A stretch of DNA of 64,000 bases from Glaciimonas sp. PCH181 (GTDB lineage Bacteria; Pseudomonadota; Gammaproteobacteria; Burkholderiales; Burkholderiaceae_D). This document shows, piece by piece, positions 9,676-19,952 of the stretch (positions are counted from its first letter, which is position 1; every line of letters starts with the position of its first letter). The notes beneath the pieces were generated by a model that saw nothing but the letters and a program-made list of their open reading frames with translations, was not told the DNA's origin and made no database searches. The stretch spans positions 310,001-374,000 of the forward strand of contig NZ_PYFP01000003.1 of NCBI RefSeq assembly GCF_003056055.1, written 5' to 3'. The translations under genes were made by a program, and so were the position numbers.

Positions 9676-11991
9676 TTACTTAATCAGCGATCCCTGCTTT
9701 TTGGAAATAGCATTCGCCACCACCAACGCCGTCATATTCACCACCCGCCGCACGGTCGCGGAAGGCGTCAGAATATGCACGGCTGCGGCGGCACCCAGCA
9801 ATACCGGGCCGACAGTCACACCCTGACCGCCAGTCATCTTCAAGACATTGAAAAGAATATTCGCAGAATCCAGATTCGGCATAATCAGCACGTTGGCGTT
9901 ACCGGTCAACGTTGATTTTGGCAAGTATTGCGCCCGGATATCGGCGCTTAAAGCCGCATCGCCGTGCATCTCGCCATCTGACTCAACATCCGGCATGCGC
10001 TTGGCAAATAAGCCGCTTGCTGCGCGCATTTTTTTAGCCGATGGGCGCGTGCTGGACCCAAACATCGAATGCGACAGAAAGGCAACCTTCGGTGGCACAC
10101 CAAAGCGCCGCACTTCCTCAACCGCCATCGCCGCAATATCGGCCAACTGCTCAGCGCCAGGATCATCGTTGACAAACGTATCGGCGATAAACAGCGTGTG
10201 TTGATCCAGTACCAGACCGTTTATAGTCGCAAAGCCTTGCGCGCCTTCACGCAAGCCAATGACGTCACGGACATGTTCAAGATGACTATCGAAACGTCCC
10301 ACCAGACCGCACAACATACCGTCTGCGTCTCCCAATTTCACCAGCATTGCCGCGATGATCGTATTTGAACGACGCAAGATCGACTTTGCCATTTCCGGCG
10401 TGACGCCATCACGTGCTTTGATCTCGTGATAAGCCTCCCAATATTGGCGGAAGCGTGCATCGTCCTCAGGATTGACCAGCTCAAAATCTTGCCCGGCTTT
10501 TAACCGCAAACCAGCACGCTCAATCCGCGCCTCAATCACCGCTGGACGGCCGATCAAAATAGGCCGGACCAACTTTTCTTCCAACGCAATTTGCACCGCC
10601 CGCAATACGCGCTCATCTTCGCCTTCGGCATAGACAATTCGCTGTGGATCGGAACGTGCAGCCTCAAATACAGGCCGCATGAACATACCGGTATGACTGA
10701 CAAAGCGCGTCAATGATTGGCGATACGCTTCCATGTCTTTGATCGGCCGGGTGGCTACGCCCGACTCTTCCGCAGCGCGCGCTACCGCTGGCGCGATGCG
10801 CAGAATCAAACGCGAATCAAATGGCTTAGGAATAATATATTCAGGACCAAAACGCAGTTCCTGCCCGGCGTAGGCGGTTGCAACTTCTTCGCTAATTTCG
10901 GCTTTTGCCAGATCGGCAATCTCGCGCACGCAAGCAATTTTCATCGCTTCGGTAATCCGGGTTGCACCGCAATCCAACGCGCCGCGGAAAATATACGGGA
11001 AGCATAAAACGTTGTTCACCTGGTTTGGATAATCCGAACGACCGGTGGCGATAATGCAATCAGGACGGGCTTCCAGCGCCAGTTCAGGACGGATTTCCGG
11101 CTCGGGATTTGCCAGCGCCAAAATGATCGGCTGGGTGCCCATCGACTTGACCATTTCCGGCGTTAAGACACCCGCAGCGGAACAGCCAAGAAACACGTCA
11201 GCGCCTTTGATCGCGTCGGCCAACGTACGTGCATCGGTTTTTTGAATATAACGCTGCTTGGATTCATCCAGCTTGTCTTCACGCGCATCGTGAATCACGC
11301 CACGCGAATCGCAGACGAACATATTCTCGCGTTTTACGCCCAGCTCAACCATCAAATCCAGACAGGCGATGGCAGCCGCGCCAGCACCGGAAGCAACTAG
11401 TTTGATATCACCAATGGCCTTCTTGACCAACTCTAAACCGTTCAACAATGCCGCAGCCGAAATAATCGCCGTACCGTGCTGATCGTCATGGAAGACCGGA
11501 ATATTCATCCGTTCGCGTAGTTTCTTTTCGATATAAAAACATTCCGGCGCTTTAATATCTTCCAGATTAATCCCGCCCAAAGTCGGTTCCAGTGCGGCGA
11601 TCATATCAACCAATTTATCTGGATCGCGTTCGGCCAACTCGATATCAAATACGTCAATACCGGCAAACGTCTGGAACAAGCAGCCTTTACCTTCCATCAC
11701 CGGCTTACTTGCCAGCGGACCGATATCGCCCAATCCCAGCACAGCAGTACCGTTGGTAATCACGCCCACCAGATTTGCGCGGGAGGTAAAGTCAACTGCC
11801 AAATCAGGGTTTTCTTCAATTGCCAGGCAAGCGTAAGCAACACCGGGCGAATACGCCAAGGACAAATCGCGCTGATTGGATAAGGGCTTGGTTGGTACAA
11901 CTTTAATCTTGCCGCGCGTCGGGCTGCGGTGGTATTCAAGCGCGGCTTCGCGCAATGCTTGTTCGGCGGGGGACAAATTATCTTTGCTCAT
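9676..11991 (-). CDS. maeB: NADP-dependent malic enzyme (MaeB type, with PTA-like domain)
   Basis: Cytoplasmic enzyme converting malate to pyruvate, CO2 and NADPH. The 771 residues show the two-part build of MaeB. A malic enzyme domain occupies about residues 1-430 ([69 protein letters not shown]). A C-terminal phosphotransacetylase-like domain follows ([48 protein letters not shown]), thought to have a regulatory role in this family. GGAG precedes the ATG. It stands between the AraC regulator and the sox block and may feed pyruvate and NADPH during growth on betaine, but it has its own terminator and ~330 bp upstream, so it is not part of the sox operon. Confidence 0.95.
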   Translation of the reverse strand: MSKDNLSPAEQALREAALEYHRSPTRGKIKVVPTKPLSNQRDLSLAYSPGVAYACLAIEENPDLAVDFTSRANLVGVITNGTAVLGLGDIGPLASKPVMEGKGCLFQTFAGIDVFDIELAERDPDKLVDMIAALEPTLGGINLEDIKAPECFYIEKKLRERMNIPVFHDDQHGTAIISAAALLNGLELVKKAIGDIKLVASGAGAAAIACLDLMVELGVKRENMFVCDSRGVIHDAREDKLDESKQRYIQKTDARTLADAIKGADVFLGCSAAGVLTPEMVKSMGTQPIILALANPEPEIRPELALEARPDCIIATGRSDYPNQVNNVLCFPYIFRGALDCGATRITEAMKIACVREIADLAKAEISEEVATAYAGQELRFGPEYIIPKPFDSRLILRIAPAVARAAEESGVATRPIKDMEAYRQSLTRFVSHTGMFMRPVFEAARSDPQRIVYAEGEDERVLRAVQIALEEKLVRPILIGRPAVIEARIERAGLRLKAGQDFELVNPEDDARFRQYWEAYHEIKARDGVTPEMAKSILRRSNTIIAAMLVKLGDADGMLCGLVGRFDSHLEHVRDVIGLREGAQGFATINGLVLDQHTLFIADTFVNDDPGAEQLADIAAMAVEEVRRFGVPPKVAFLSHSMFGSSTRPSAKKMRAASGLFAKRMPDVESDGEMHGDAALSADIRAQYLPKSTLTGNANVLIMPNLDSANILFNVLKMTGGQGVTVGPVLLGAAAAVHILTPSATVRRVVNMTALVVANAISKKQGSLIK

Positions 11992-12318
11992 GATGGGTCT
12001 CCAGAATTTCTAAATGAGTTTCTCAATGCTATGCAAATCTACGCGGAGAGTATCGATCAGTCGCCGGCAATAAAGGTAGCGGTAATTGATGCGTAAAACG
12101 AAGCAAATTAGTCAGATTGATAAGAGTTAGCGGGATGCGGTAAAAAATAAAGTGGTAAATAATCGGGGTAAGAAAACTGCCGCTAAAAACAAAAAAGCCT
12201 GCAAATTTGCAGGCCTTGTATAAAAGCATGCCTTGTGGACATGCTGCATATTAACAAAAATATCGCGCGTCTGCGGGCAGAACAAGCACCTGCACGCTGA
12301 CCGCTGAAATGTTCTATT
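11992..12318. other. Intergenic region maeB-folB
   Basis: It must hold the maeB promoter (minus strand) and the terminator of the folB end at 12190-12214. A 66-codon frame on the minus strand here has no ribosome-binding site or recognisable features. Nothing else is seen. Confidence 0.5.
12190..12214 (-). terminator. Terminator downstream of the sdaA-sox-folB block
   Basis: Perfect self-complementary stem GCCTGCAAATTTGCAGGC (12197-12214) followed on the minus strand by six T. It lies about 105 bases after the folB stop and probably ends the sox transcript before maeB. Confidence 0.82.
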
Positions 12319-12789
12319 TTATTGATTTAAAGCAACTTCTTGCGACTGCTGTAACAGGGAGGTTTCATAACTCCAGCGCGTCCAGCAAGCCGATACGCCC
12401 AGCCGGGCAGCGTTGCTTCTGATCTTCGGTTTGTGAATCGCCACTTTGATTTCTTCCAGCATCGGATAATCGCGGAAAGATAAGCTGGCGATCTCAAACG
12501 CCAGCGTTTCCAGCAAGCGGGTATGCGGTTTTTGCTGCATGAACGTGGTTAGCAAAGTGCAATATTTGTCATAGTCGATGATCGATCCGGCTTCGGCATC
12601 TGCACCATTCAATTGTCCCCCGCTATTTTTACCCGGCCGATACGACATCTCGATATCCAGTTCCACCGGCTGCGGCTGCAAATGCTCATGCGGATGCAAG
12701 CCCACAAATGTTGTCGATGTCAGGCCTTCGATGAAAATTTGCCAACGTACGCCACTGCCGACGCTATTGCCAATATGCTCATTTTTCAT
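12319..12789 (-). CDS. folB: Dihydroneopterin aldolase family protein (FolB-like), sox-linked
   Basis: FolB-type dihydroneopterin aldolases cleave 7,8-dihydroneopterin in folate biosynthesis. The 156 residues contain family landmarks: IFIEGLTSTTFVGLHPHEH, the central TRLLETLAFEIA, and the C-terminal Lys motif IKVAIHKPKI. The first ~15 residues are an extra, variable N-terminus. It overlaps the soxG stop by 4 bases (ATGA), so it is translationally coupled and last in the sarcosine oxidase operon. Because heterotetrameric sarcosine oxidase passes a one-carbon unit to tetrahydrofolate, a dedicated FolB that raises the folate supply is a reasonable reading. It could instead act on a pterin relative; a second housekeeping folB is expected elsewhere in the genome. 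Confidence 0.85.
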   Translation of the reverse strand: MKNEHIGNSVGSGVRWQIFIEGLTSTTFVGLHPHEHLQPQPVELDIEMSYRPGKNSGGQLNGADAEAGSIIDYDKYCTLLTTFMQQKPHTRLLETLAFEIASLSFRDYPMLEEIKVAIHKPKIRSNAARLGVSACWTRWSYETSLLQQSQEVALNQ

Positions 12790-13439
12790 CGGATTGACTC
12801 CCCCAGATATTCCTCTGCCGCATCGGCCAGAATCCGACCGAAATAATCGGCAAAACTGCGGCGGATAATCACTTCGACGTCGCCATTAGCAAGCGACCGT
12901 AATACCACGCCGGTCTTAAAATAATGACTTTGCGCACATTGCCCGGGCGTGAAAACCTTGGGATGAAAATCCAGTGGACAGCCTTTTTTCAGCACAGCGC
13001 GAACTTTTTGACCCGACATCACCAGCGTAGTATTGCCGCTGCTGACATCTACCACCGCCACAAACTGACCAGTCAGCAATTGTCGCAGCGCCGCATCTAC
13101 CACCGGCACACGCGGCTGCGTCGATTGGATCAGCCACTCATTCGGCGCCAGCCAGTAAATGACGTAATCATCACTTTCCGAGACCGTATTCGGTATAAGC
13201 GGTAATGCGGCACCGGTTGCGCTCTTGATGGCCGCCAAAAAAACATCCGACGCAGCATCGCCCTTAACATTAATCATTTCCAGAAAAGGCCGTTCGCGCA
13301 CATGAAATGCCTGATGCGCGCCAGACGAAAGCGGCGCCATCACCACTGCGGCGCTTGCTAGCGGCGATTCCATTATCACGCCACCTAAAAGGCTGGTGGT
13401 TGTCGATGGCGACATAAAAACCTTAGCATCATTCAACAT
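12786..13439 (-). CDS. soxG: Sarcosine oxidase gamma subunit
   Basis: Gamma subunit of heterotetrameric sarcosine oxidase, of the GcvT-like fold and probably structural. The chosen ATG at 13439 has AAGGAG nine bases upstream and overlaps the soxA stop by 11 bases; a longer frame to 13502 lies inside soxA and is disfavoured. It gives 217 residues, a normal length. Family-like stretches are YVIYWLAPNEWLIQ, VVDVSSGNTTLVMSG, and the C-terminal EVIIRRSFADYFGRIL. Translational coupling with soxA and folB is clear from the overlaps on both sides. Confidence 0.92.
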   Translation of the reverse strand: MLNDAKVFMSPSTTTSLLGGVIMESPLASAAVVMAPLSSGAHQAFHVRERPFLEMINVKGDAASDVFLAAIKSATGAALPLIPNTVSESDDYVIYWLAPNEWLIQSTQPRVPVVDAALRQLLTGQFVAVVDVSSGNTTLVMSGQKVRAVLKKGCPLDFHPKVFTPGQCAQSHYFKTGVVLRSLANGDVEVIIRRSFADYFGRILADAAEEYLGESIR

Positions 13440-16400
13440 GTTGACGGACTCCTTCGACATCATAAAAAACCAGACTATTAATCTTGGCGTTGGTATAACC
13501 ACCCGACGCTGTGGGAATGGACACGCTTTCGCCCATCTTGCTCAAGCCGCCTTTGACCAGCGCAAACGCAATCGAGCGCTGCAAAATCGGACTGAAATAA
13601 CTAGATGTAACGTGGCCGATCATCTTGGCTAGCGCTTCGTCGGCTGGCTTCGGGGCCGCCAGAATCTGGCCGCCTTCCGGCAATACAAACGTCGGATCAT
13701 CAGTCAATAAACCGACCAATTGCTTGCGTCCCTCCTTCGCCGTATCCGACCGCGTCAACGAGCGCTTGCCGAGGAAATCCTTGGACTTTGCACACAAGCC
13801 GCCCATACCCAGATCGAACGGTGTAACCGAACCATCAGTATCCTGACCAACGATGATGTAGCCCTTTTCTGCACGCAAGACGTGCATGGTTTCGGTACCG
13901 TAGGGCGTGATATCGAACTCCTTACCGGCCGCGATAATCGCATCCCAAATTGCGCGCCCCATATTCGCAGGAACGTTCACTTCGTACGACAATTCGCCCG
14001 AAAAGCTGATCCGCATAATCCGGGTAAATACATCCTGAATAGTGCCTTCGCGGAACGACATAAATGGGAACGCGGCATTCGAGAAATCAATGTCCTTGCA
14101 GACCTTTTGCAGCACCTGCCGCCCCTTTGGTCCCACCACGGCGAAGGTGGCGAAATGGTCGGTGACGGAGGTCAAATTAACTTTTAAGTTTGGCCATTCA
14201 GTTTGCAGCCAGCGCTCCATCCAATCCAGCACACGCGCCGCGCCGCCAGTGGTGGTGCTCATCAGAAAATGTTCGTCGGCCAGACGCACTGTGACGCCAT
14301 CGTCGAACACCATACCGTTCTCATCCAGCATCAAGCCATAGCGGCATTTACCCACTTCTAACTTGTTCCAGGGATTGGTATACATCCAGTTCAGCAACGT
14401 CACCGCATCTGGCCCTTGCACGTCGATTTTCCCCAACGTAGACGCATCGAGTATCCCCACGCTATTGCGCGCCGATAAACATTCGCGGGCGACTGCGGCG
14501 TGTAAATCCTCGTTACCGCGTGGGTAATACCACGGGCGTTTCCAGTTGCCGACATCTTCAAACAACGCGCCCTTTTCTTCGTGCCAGGTATGGATGCAGG
14601 TCTTGCGTATCGGCGTCAGAAAATCGCCTAACTCACGGCCTGCGATAGTACCGAATGTTACCGGCGTATAGTTCGGCCGGAAAGTCGTGGTGCCAGTCTC
14701 GGGGATCGTCTTGCCCAGCACTTCCGCCAGAATCGCCATGCCGTTAATATTGCCCAGCTTGCCCTGATCAGTGCCAAAACCCAGCGCAGTGTAGCGCTTG
14801 ACATGCTCGACCGAGTGATAACCTTCACGCGCTGCCAGATAGATATCCGCTGCCGAAACATCATTTTGATAATCGACAAATTGCTTCGGCCCGCGACCGA
14901 CCAATTTACGGTCGCCCACCAACCAAAGCGGCAAAATCGCGGCTTCGGCGATATCGGCGACTTTCCAGCCTGGCACCGTAGCCGATACAAAACCTAAGGA
15001 ATTGACTGCGTGTTGTGCTGCCAGCGCACCATCGCGCAATGCACCGCCGAGTCTGAAATCGCCATTTGCAGCACCAACGCTGGTTTCCTTTTGCATTGCT
15101 GAACCCGGCACAAAACAAGCCTTTGCTTTATCCCATTGTGCTTTACCGCCGGATTGCGCAAACAGGTGTAATACCGGATTCCAACCGCCCGACATGCCGA
15201 TCAGATCACAAGAAAAAGTATTAATAGTCGGACCGGGAACGCCATCAACGTGCGACGCGACCTCGACCGATTTAACATGACGGCCGCCTTTGGCAGACAC
15301 TACTACCGCATTACTCACAATAGTGATGCCCTGCCGTTTTGCCAGCGCTGGCAAACTACTATTATTTGCAGCGCGAGGATCGACGATCATGACTTGCGCC
15401 CCGGCGTTTTTCAAATCCAGCGCAGCCTGATAACCATCATCATTATTCGTAAAAATGATCGCGTTGCGGCCTGGCAATACGCCAAACCGATGGATATAAG
15501 TCGATACCGCCGATGCCAGCATAATGCCCGGCAAATCGTTGTTACCAAAGACAATAGGACGCTCGTGTGCGCCCGTCGCCAGAATGACGTGTTTAGCGCG
15601 GACTTTCCAGAGACGCTCACGCCATTTTCCGCGTGACACCAAAGGCAAGTGCTCAGTCAGCCGTTCTGCCACCGTTAACAAATTGTGATCCTGATAGCCA
15701 AATACCGTGCTCCGCGTCAATATCGTGACCTCTGGCATATTGCGTAATTCTGCGGCGATATGCGCTGCCCAGACGGTCGCAGGTTTGCCATCGATAATCG
15801 CCGGCCCGGACAACAAACTGCCGCCCAACTCAGCCTGATCATCGACCAATATCACGCGGGCGCCGGACTTGCCCGCCACCCACGCTGCAGCCAATCCAGC
15901 AGGGCCGCCACCGGCAATCAATACGTCGCAATGAGCGTAGGTTTTTTCGTAACGGTCAGGGTCGAGTTCGGTTGGCGCTTTGCCTAAACCGGCGGCGGCA
16001 CGGATTACCTCTTCATACTTGCCCCACCAACTACGCGGCCATTTGAAGGTTTTGTAATAAAATCCCGCCGGAATAAAGCGTGCAATTAATTGATTGACCG
16101 CGAGCCGGTCATTCTCAATATTCGGCTTGGCGTTGACGCTGGTGGCGGTCAAATCCTGATACAGCTCTAGTTCGGTCGCGCGTGCATTCGGCACGGTATG
16201 CGCGCCGGTTTCCAATTGCACCAACGCATTCGGTTCTTCTACGCCAGCCGTGACGATGCCACGTGGACGATGGTATTTCCAGCTACGCGCCACAAAATGG
16301 ACGCCGTTTGCCAGCAACGCCGATGCCAGCGTATCGCCTTGAAAGCCTTGATAGACTTTGCCATTAAAGGTAAATGTCAGCGGTCGGTGACGATTAATCC

Positions 16401-16455
16401 GGCCGCCCTCTGTCAGACGGTGGCTTTGCAGGGACTCTTTTAAATTTGTGCTCAT
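13429..16455 (-). CDS. soxA: Sarcosine oxidase alpha subunit
   Basis: Large subunit (1008 residues, normal length) of heterotetrameric sarcosine oxidase, which oxidises sarcosine to glycine with transfer of the methyl carbon to tetrahydrofolate and release of hydrogen peroxide. The N-terminal ~100 residues form the ferredoxin-like region (VYQGFQGDTLASALLANGVH). A dinucleotide-binding motif follows near residue 175 (CDVLIAGGGPAGLAAAW), with AKHVILATGAHERP and NNDLPGIMLASA further on. The C-terminal ~380 residues are a GcvT-like folate-binding domain (RNSVGILDASTLGKIDVQGP, then LSYEVNVPANMGRAIWD, GYIIVGQDTDGSVTPFDLGM). The ATG overlaps the soxD stop by 4 bases. Confidence 0.97.
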   Translation of the reverse strand: MSTNLKESLQSHRLTEGGRINRHRPLTFTFNGKVYQGFQGDTLASALLANGVHFVARSWKYHRPRGIVTAGVEEPNALVQLETGAHTVPNARATELELYQDLTATSVNAKPNIENDRLAVNQLIARFIPAGFYYKTFKWPRSWWGKYEEVIRAAAGLGKAPTELDPDRYEKTYAHCDVLIAGGGPAGLAAAWVAGKSGARVILVDDQAELGGSLLSGPAIIDGKPATVWAAHIAAELRNMPEVTILTRSTVFGYQDHNLLTVAERLTEHLPLVSRGKWRERLWKVRAKHVILATGAHERPIVFGNNDLPGIMLASAVSTYIHRFGVLPGRNAIIFTNNDDGYQAALDLKNAGAQVMIVDPRAANNSSLPALAKRQGITIVSNAVVVSAKGGRHVKSVEVASHVDGVPGPTINTFSCDLIGMSGGWNPVLHLFAQSGGKAQWDKAKACFVPGSAMQKETSVGAANGDFRLGGALRDGALAAQHAVNSLGFVSATVPGWKVADIAEAAILPLWLVGDRKLVGRGPKQFVDYQNDVSAADIYLAAREGYHSVEHVKRYTALGFGTDQGKLGNINGMAILAEVLGKTIPETGTTTFRPNYTPVTFGTIAGRELGDFLTPIRKTCIHTWHEEKGALFEDVGNWKRPWYYPRGNEDLHAAVARECLSARNSVGILDASTLGKIDVQGPDAVTLLNWMYTNPWNKLEVGKCRYGLMLDENGMVFDDGVTVRLADEHFLMSTTTGGAARVLDWMERWLQTEWPNLKVNLTSVTDHFATFAVVGPKGRQVLQKVCKDIDFSNAAFPFMSFREGTIQDVFTRIMRISFSGELSYEVNVPANMGRAIWDAIIAAGKEFDITPYGTETMHVLRAEKGYIIVGQDTDGSVTPFDLGMGGLCAKSKDFLGKRSLTRSDTAKEGRKQLVGLLTDDPTFVLPEGGQILAAPKPADEALAKMIGHVTSSYFSPILQRSIAFALVKGGLSKMGESVSIPTASGGYTNAKINSLVFYDVEGVRQHVE

Positions 16456-16730
16456 GTTGTGCTCCCTTTTTCGTCACCAAACTTGCTATAGCCAAGAAAT
16501 TCATAGCTGACCGTATCCCGCTCAGCCATAAACCAGCGGCGGCAACCTTGATTGTGATGCCATTGTTCGCGATGCACGCCGCGTGGGTTTTTGCGCATGA
16601 ACAGGTAATCGCCCCACTCTTCATCGGTGAGTTTTTCAGTCTCTAGCGGGCGCGCGATATCAGCTTCGCCACCGCAGTGAAATTCACTTTCTGCACGTGG
16701 CCCGCACCAGGGGCAGGTAATCAATAACAT
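16452..16730 (-). CDS. soxD: Sarcosine oxidase delta subunit
   Basis: Small zinc-binding subunit (92 residues) of heterotetrameric sarcosine oxidase. The N-terminus has the expected CPWCGPR motif followed by EFHCGGEA, which supply Cys and His ligands, and the body contains EEWGDYLFMRKNPRGVHREQ and the conserved HHNQGCRRWF. GGAG precedes the ATG. It sits between soxB (52-base gap) and soxA (4-base overlap). Confidence 0.96.
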   Translation of the reverse strand: MLLITCPWCGPRAESEFHCGGEADIARPLETEKLTDEEWGDYLFMRKNPRGVHREQWHHNQGCRRWFMAERDTVSYEFLGYSKFGDEKGSTT

Positions 16731-16782
16731 GGTATTTCTCCGGAATCAGTCTTGCAATTGAGATCAGATAAGCATTGTCGAA

Positions 16783-18027
16783 TTAGTGCGCAACCGCTGC
16801 AGCGCCATGCTCGTCAATCAAGTGACCGGTATAGAACCGGTCCAGCGAAAACGGCGCATTCAACGGATGCGGGCTGTCGTGCGCGATCGTGTGCGCAAAG
16901 ACCCAGCCCGAGCCCGGCGTTGCCTTAAAGCCGCCCGTCCCCCAACCGCAGTTAAAGTACAAACCCTTCACATCGGTCTTCGAAATAATCGGGCAAGCAT
17001 CCGGCGACACATCCACAATCCCGCCCCACTGCCGGTTCATCCGTACCCGGCTGAGCACCGGAAACATTTCCACAATCGCCTGCAAAGTCCCCTCGATAGT
17101 TTGGTAGCTGCCGCGTTGGCCATAGCCGGTATATTGATCAACACCCGCACCGATCACCAGATCGCCTTTATCGGATTGACTTAAATACGCGTGGACCGCG
17201 TTAGACATCACGACGGTATCAATCACCGGTTTAATCGGCTCAGACACCAGTGCTTGCAATGGATGACTTTCCAGCGGCAACCGAATCCCGGCCATGCTGG
17301 CAATCAGGCTGGAACTGCCAGCCGCGACGACCGCTACTTTTTTAGCCTTGATAAAACCCTTGACCGTCTCAACGCCAGTTACGGCACCATTTTCGCGGCG
17401 GATGCCGGTGACACCACAATTCTGCAAAATATCCACGCCACGCGCATCTGCACCACGGGCATAGCCCCAGGCGACCGCATCATGACGGGCGACGCCGCCG
17501 CGCCGTTGGAAGGACGCGCCCAAGACTGGATAATGACTATTCAAATTGATAATCGGGACGATCTCTTTCACCTGCGCCGGGGTCAGCCATTCGGCATCGA
17601 CGCCATTCAGGCGATTGGCGTTAATCCGGCGGTCGGTGTCGCGCACGTCTTGCAAGGTATGCGCCAGATTCATCACGCCGCGCTGACTAAACATCACGTT
17701 GTAATTCAAATCTTCCGACAATCCTTCCCATAGCTGCATCGCTTTTTCGTACAAACCAGCAGACTCATCCCATAGATAATTCGAGCGCACAATCGTCGTA
17801 TTACGGGCGGTATTGCCGCCGCCTATCCAGCCTTTTTCGATCACAGCAATATTCCGCAAACCGTGTACCTTCGCCAGATAGTAGGCGGTCGCCAGACCAT
17901 GCCCGCCGCCGCCGATAATGACGATGTCGTACTCGGTTTTTGGCTCAGGGCTTTTCCAGGCCCGCTGCCAGTTTTCATGGTAAGAAAGTCCATTACGGAT
18001 CAGACTGAATATCGAATAATTGCGCAT
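16783..18027 (-). CDS. soxB: Sarcosine oxidase beta subunit
   Basis: Catalytic beta subunit of heterotetrameric sarcosine oxidase, carrying FAD and a covalently linked FMN. The chosen ATG at 18027 has AGGAAA upstream and gives the usual N-terminus ([20 protein letters not shown]); the longer frame to 18078 adds 17 unlike residues. The 414 residues include the FAD motif [18 protein letters not shown] near residue 35 and [36 protein letters not shown] holds the His expected to bind FMN. The C-terminal [20 protein letters not shown] is a conserved family region. It is second in the sdaA-sox operon. Confidence 0.97.
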   Translation of the reverse strand: MRNYSIFSLIRNGLSYHENWQRAWKSPEPKTEYDIVIIGGGGHGLATAYYLAKVHGLRNIAVIEKGWIGGGNTARNTTIVRSNYLWDESAGLYEKAMQLWEGLSEDLNYNVMFSQRGVMNLAHTLQDVRDTDRRINANRLNGVDAEWLTPAQVKEIVPIINLNSHYPVLGASFQRRGGVARHDAVAWGYARGADARGVDILQNCGVTGIRRENGAVTGVETVKGFIKAKKVAVVAAGSSSLIASMAGIRLPLESHPLQALVSEPIKPVIDTVVMSNAVHAYLSQSDKGDLVIGAGVDQYTGYGQRGSYQTIEGTLQAIVEMFPVLSRVRMNRQWGGIVDVSPDACPIISKTDVKGLYFNCGWGTGGFKATPGSGWVFAHTIAHDSPHPLNAPFSLDRFYTGHLIDEHGAAAVAH

Positions 18028-18124
18028 GATTTTCCTAAAGATGGACGGGCAATATTGGTAAGCCACAACGGTGGCCATGACATTGGGTGTAATGAATTTT
18101 GTGCTTTAATACAACCGCGGCGAA

Positions 18125-19516
18125 TCAACATTCAATGACGTTCACAGCTAAACCACCACGCGATGTTTCTTTGTATTTAGTCTTCATATCGGCACCGGTT
18201 TGCATCATGGTTTTAATCACTTTATCCAGTGAGACATAATGTTTCCCGTTCCCACGCAGCGCCATGCGAGCGGCGTTAATCGCCTTTACCGCCCCCATCG
18301 CATTGCGTTCGATACATGGAATTTGCACCAGGCCGCCGACCGGATCGCAAGTCATCCCAAGGTTATGTTCCATGCCGATTTCAGCGGCGTTTTCGATCTG
18401 TTCCGTGGTCCCGCCCTGCACTGCCGCCAATGCACCGGCGGCCATTGAACAAGCCACGCCAACCTCGCCCTGACAGCCAACTTCCGCACCGGAAATTGAG
18501 GCGTTTTCTTTATAGATCAAACCAATCGCGGCGGCGGTCAATAAAAACGTCATCACGCCGTCAAGATTAGCGCCCGGCACAAACTTGATGTAGTACTGCA
18601 AGACCGCCGGGATCACACCCGCAGCGCCATTGGTCGGTGCGGTCACGATGCGGCCACCGGCGGCGTTTTCTTCGTTCACGGCCATCGCATACAGATTGAC
18701 CCAATCCAGCATCGACAACGGATCGTTCAGCGATTCTTCAGAGCGATTCCGCAGCTGCTGCGTCAGCTCATGGGCGCGGCGTTTGACCCGCATCGGCCCC
18801 GGCAATTCGCCGTCGGTCGCACAACCGCGTTTGATGGTCGTCGCCATTACATCCCAAATACCCAGCAACTTTGCCCGGACTTCTTCGGCAGTGCGCCAAT
18901 GCTTTTCGTTTTCCAGCATCAATTGCGCGATGCTCAGACCGCTATCGGCACTGACGCGTAACAAATCGTCACCGCAATGAAATGGATATGGCACGTCAAC
19001 CGCGTCGGTCAGCCCTTGGGCAGGTGCGCCATTCACACGCAAGCCTTCATGACTGACGACAAAGCCGCCACCAACTGAGTAATATTCTTTCTGCGCCAGC
19101 AATCCACCGTTGGCATCCATCGCCAGAAAACGCATGCCGTTCGGATGCTGCGGCAATGATTCTCTGCGGAAAAATAGTAGATGTTCTTTTTCGTTCAATG
19201 CAACGGCATGAGTTCCATTGAGCAATGTTTGTTTGCTGCGACGAATTTCCATCAGTCTCGGCTCGACAAAATCGGGATCGATCTGATCTGGCAAATATCC
19301 TTCCAATCCCAGCAATACCGCCTTATCCGTGCCATGCCCTTTGCCGGTCGCGCCTAACGAGCCATATAACTCCGCCCGCACAGAATGGACGTTGCCCAGT
19401 AATCCTGCTTCCTGCAAATAGCGCGCAAAACGTGCCGCCGCAATCATCGGACCGACCGTATGCGAACTAGAAGGACCGATACCTACTTTAAAAAGATCAA
19501 ATGTACTGAGGCTCAT
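18125..19516 (-). CDS. sdaA: L-serine ammonia-lyase (iron-sulfur type)
   Basis: Cytoplasmic L-serine dehydratase converting serine to pyruvate and ammonia with an oxygen-sensitive 4Fe-4S cluster. The 463 residues show the single-chain form: an N-terminal beta domain with [20 protein letters not shown] and a C-terminal alpha domain. Cluster cysteines are visible in [15 protein letters not shown] and in [18 protein letters not shown]. It is first in the run leading to soxB (97-base gap), so sarcosine-derived glycine, after conversion to serine by GlyA, can be taken to pyruvate. The divergent neighbour is the unrelated 1978-residue gene. Confidence 0.97.
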   Translation of the reverse strand: MSLSTFDLFKVGIGPSSSHTVGPMIAAARFARYLQEAGLLGNVHSVRAELYGSLGATGKGHGTDKAVLLGLEGYLPDQIDPDFVEPRLMEIRRSKQTLLNGTHAVALNEKEHLLFFRRESLPQHPNGMRFLAMDANGGLLAQKEYYSVGGGFVVSHEGLRVNGAPAQGLTDAVDVPYPFHCGDDLLRVSADSGLSIAQLMLENEKHWRTAEEVRAKLLGIWDVMATTIKRGCATDGELPGPMRVKRRAHELTQQLRNRSEESLNDPLSMLDWVNLYAMAVNEENAAGGRIVTAPTNGAAGVIPAVLQYYIKFVPGANLDGVMTFLLTAAAIGLIYKENASISGAEVGCQGEVGVACSMAAGALAAVQGGTTEQIENAAEIGMEHNLGMTCDPVGGLVQIPCIERNAMGAVKAINAARMALRGNGKHYVSLDKVIKTMMQTGADMKTKYKETSRGGLAVNVIEC

Positions 19517-19952
19517 TGTGTGCTTTACAGAAAGAGAAAAACGCCGGAACGCGCATCACGACTTCCGTCGCGCCGATAGAGGATGACCGCTATTTATCTG
19601 TGCGCTGCTGCGTGACCTCATTCTTGATCTAAGAGAGCTGCAACTATTTTCCATAAATGACGGGCGCTTGTATTTTTCCGACAGCTTGTCGCTTTTGCGG
19701 TGATTGCGGCCTTGAGTAAGCAAGAACCTGCAAACAGACTCTGCGCAGTATTCATTGCTAAAAAATAATGTAATGCGGAGCCAATTAACAAGAAATGCAA
19801 CGTTCAAAAAATGATCATTTACAGAAATATCACTCAGATAATTTACCTGCCCTCGCATACTATGCCATCTCTGCGTGGCCCTCTGACCCATCATGGCGTC
19901 GCCCCTCTCCACCGATTTACACGATCAGCATCCAAGCTAAGGAACGACGAAG
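19517..19952. other. Divergent intergenic region sdaA / giant gene
   Basis: It should hold promoters for the sdaA-sox operon (minus) and the giant gene (plus). AAGGA at 19939-19943 serves the giant gene. By eye there is no hrpII-type box (TTCGC with 15-base spacing), no clear riboswitch fold and no RNA gene. A 118-codon minus-strand frame at 19556-19912 has no family features. Confidence 0.5.

Noticed and set aside
12029..12229. 66-codon minus-strand frame between maeB and folB
   Set aside because: It covers the terminator hairpin and has no ribosome-binding site.
19556..19912. 118-codon minus-strand frame upstream of sdaA
   Set aside because: Composition is random (many Ser, Arg, Asn), there is no family signature, and it fills a region expected to hold two promoters.
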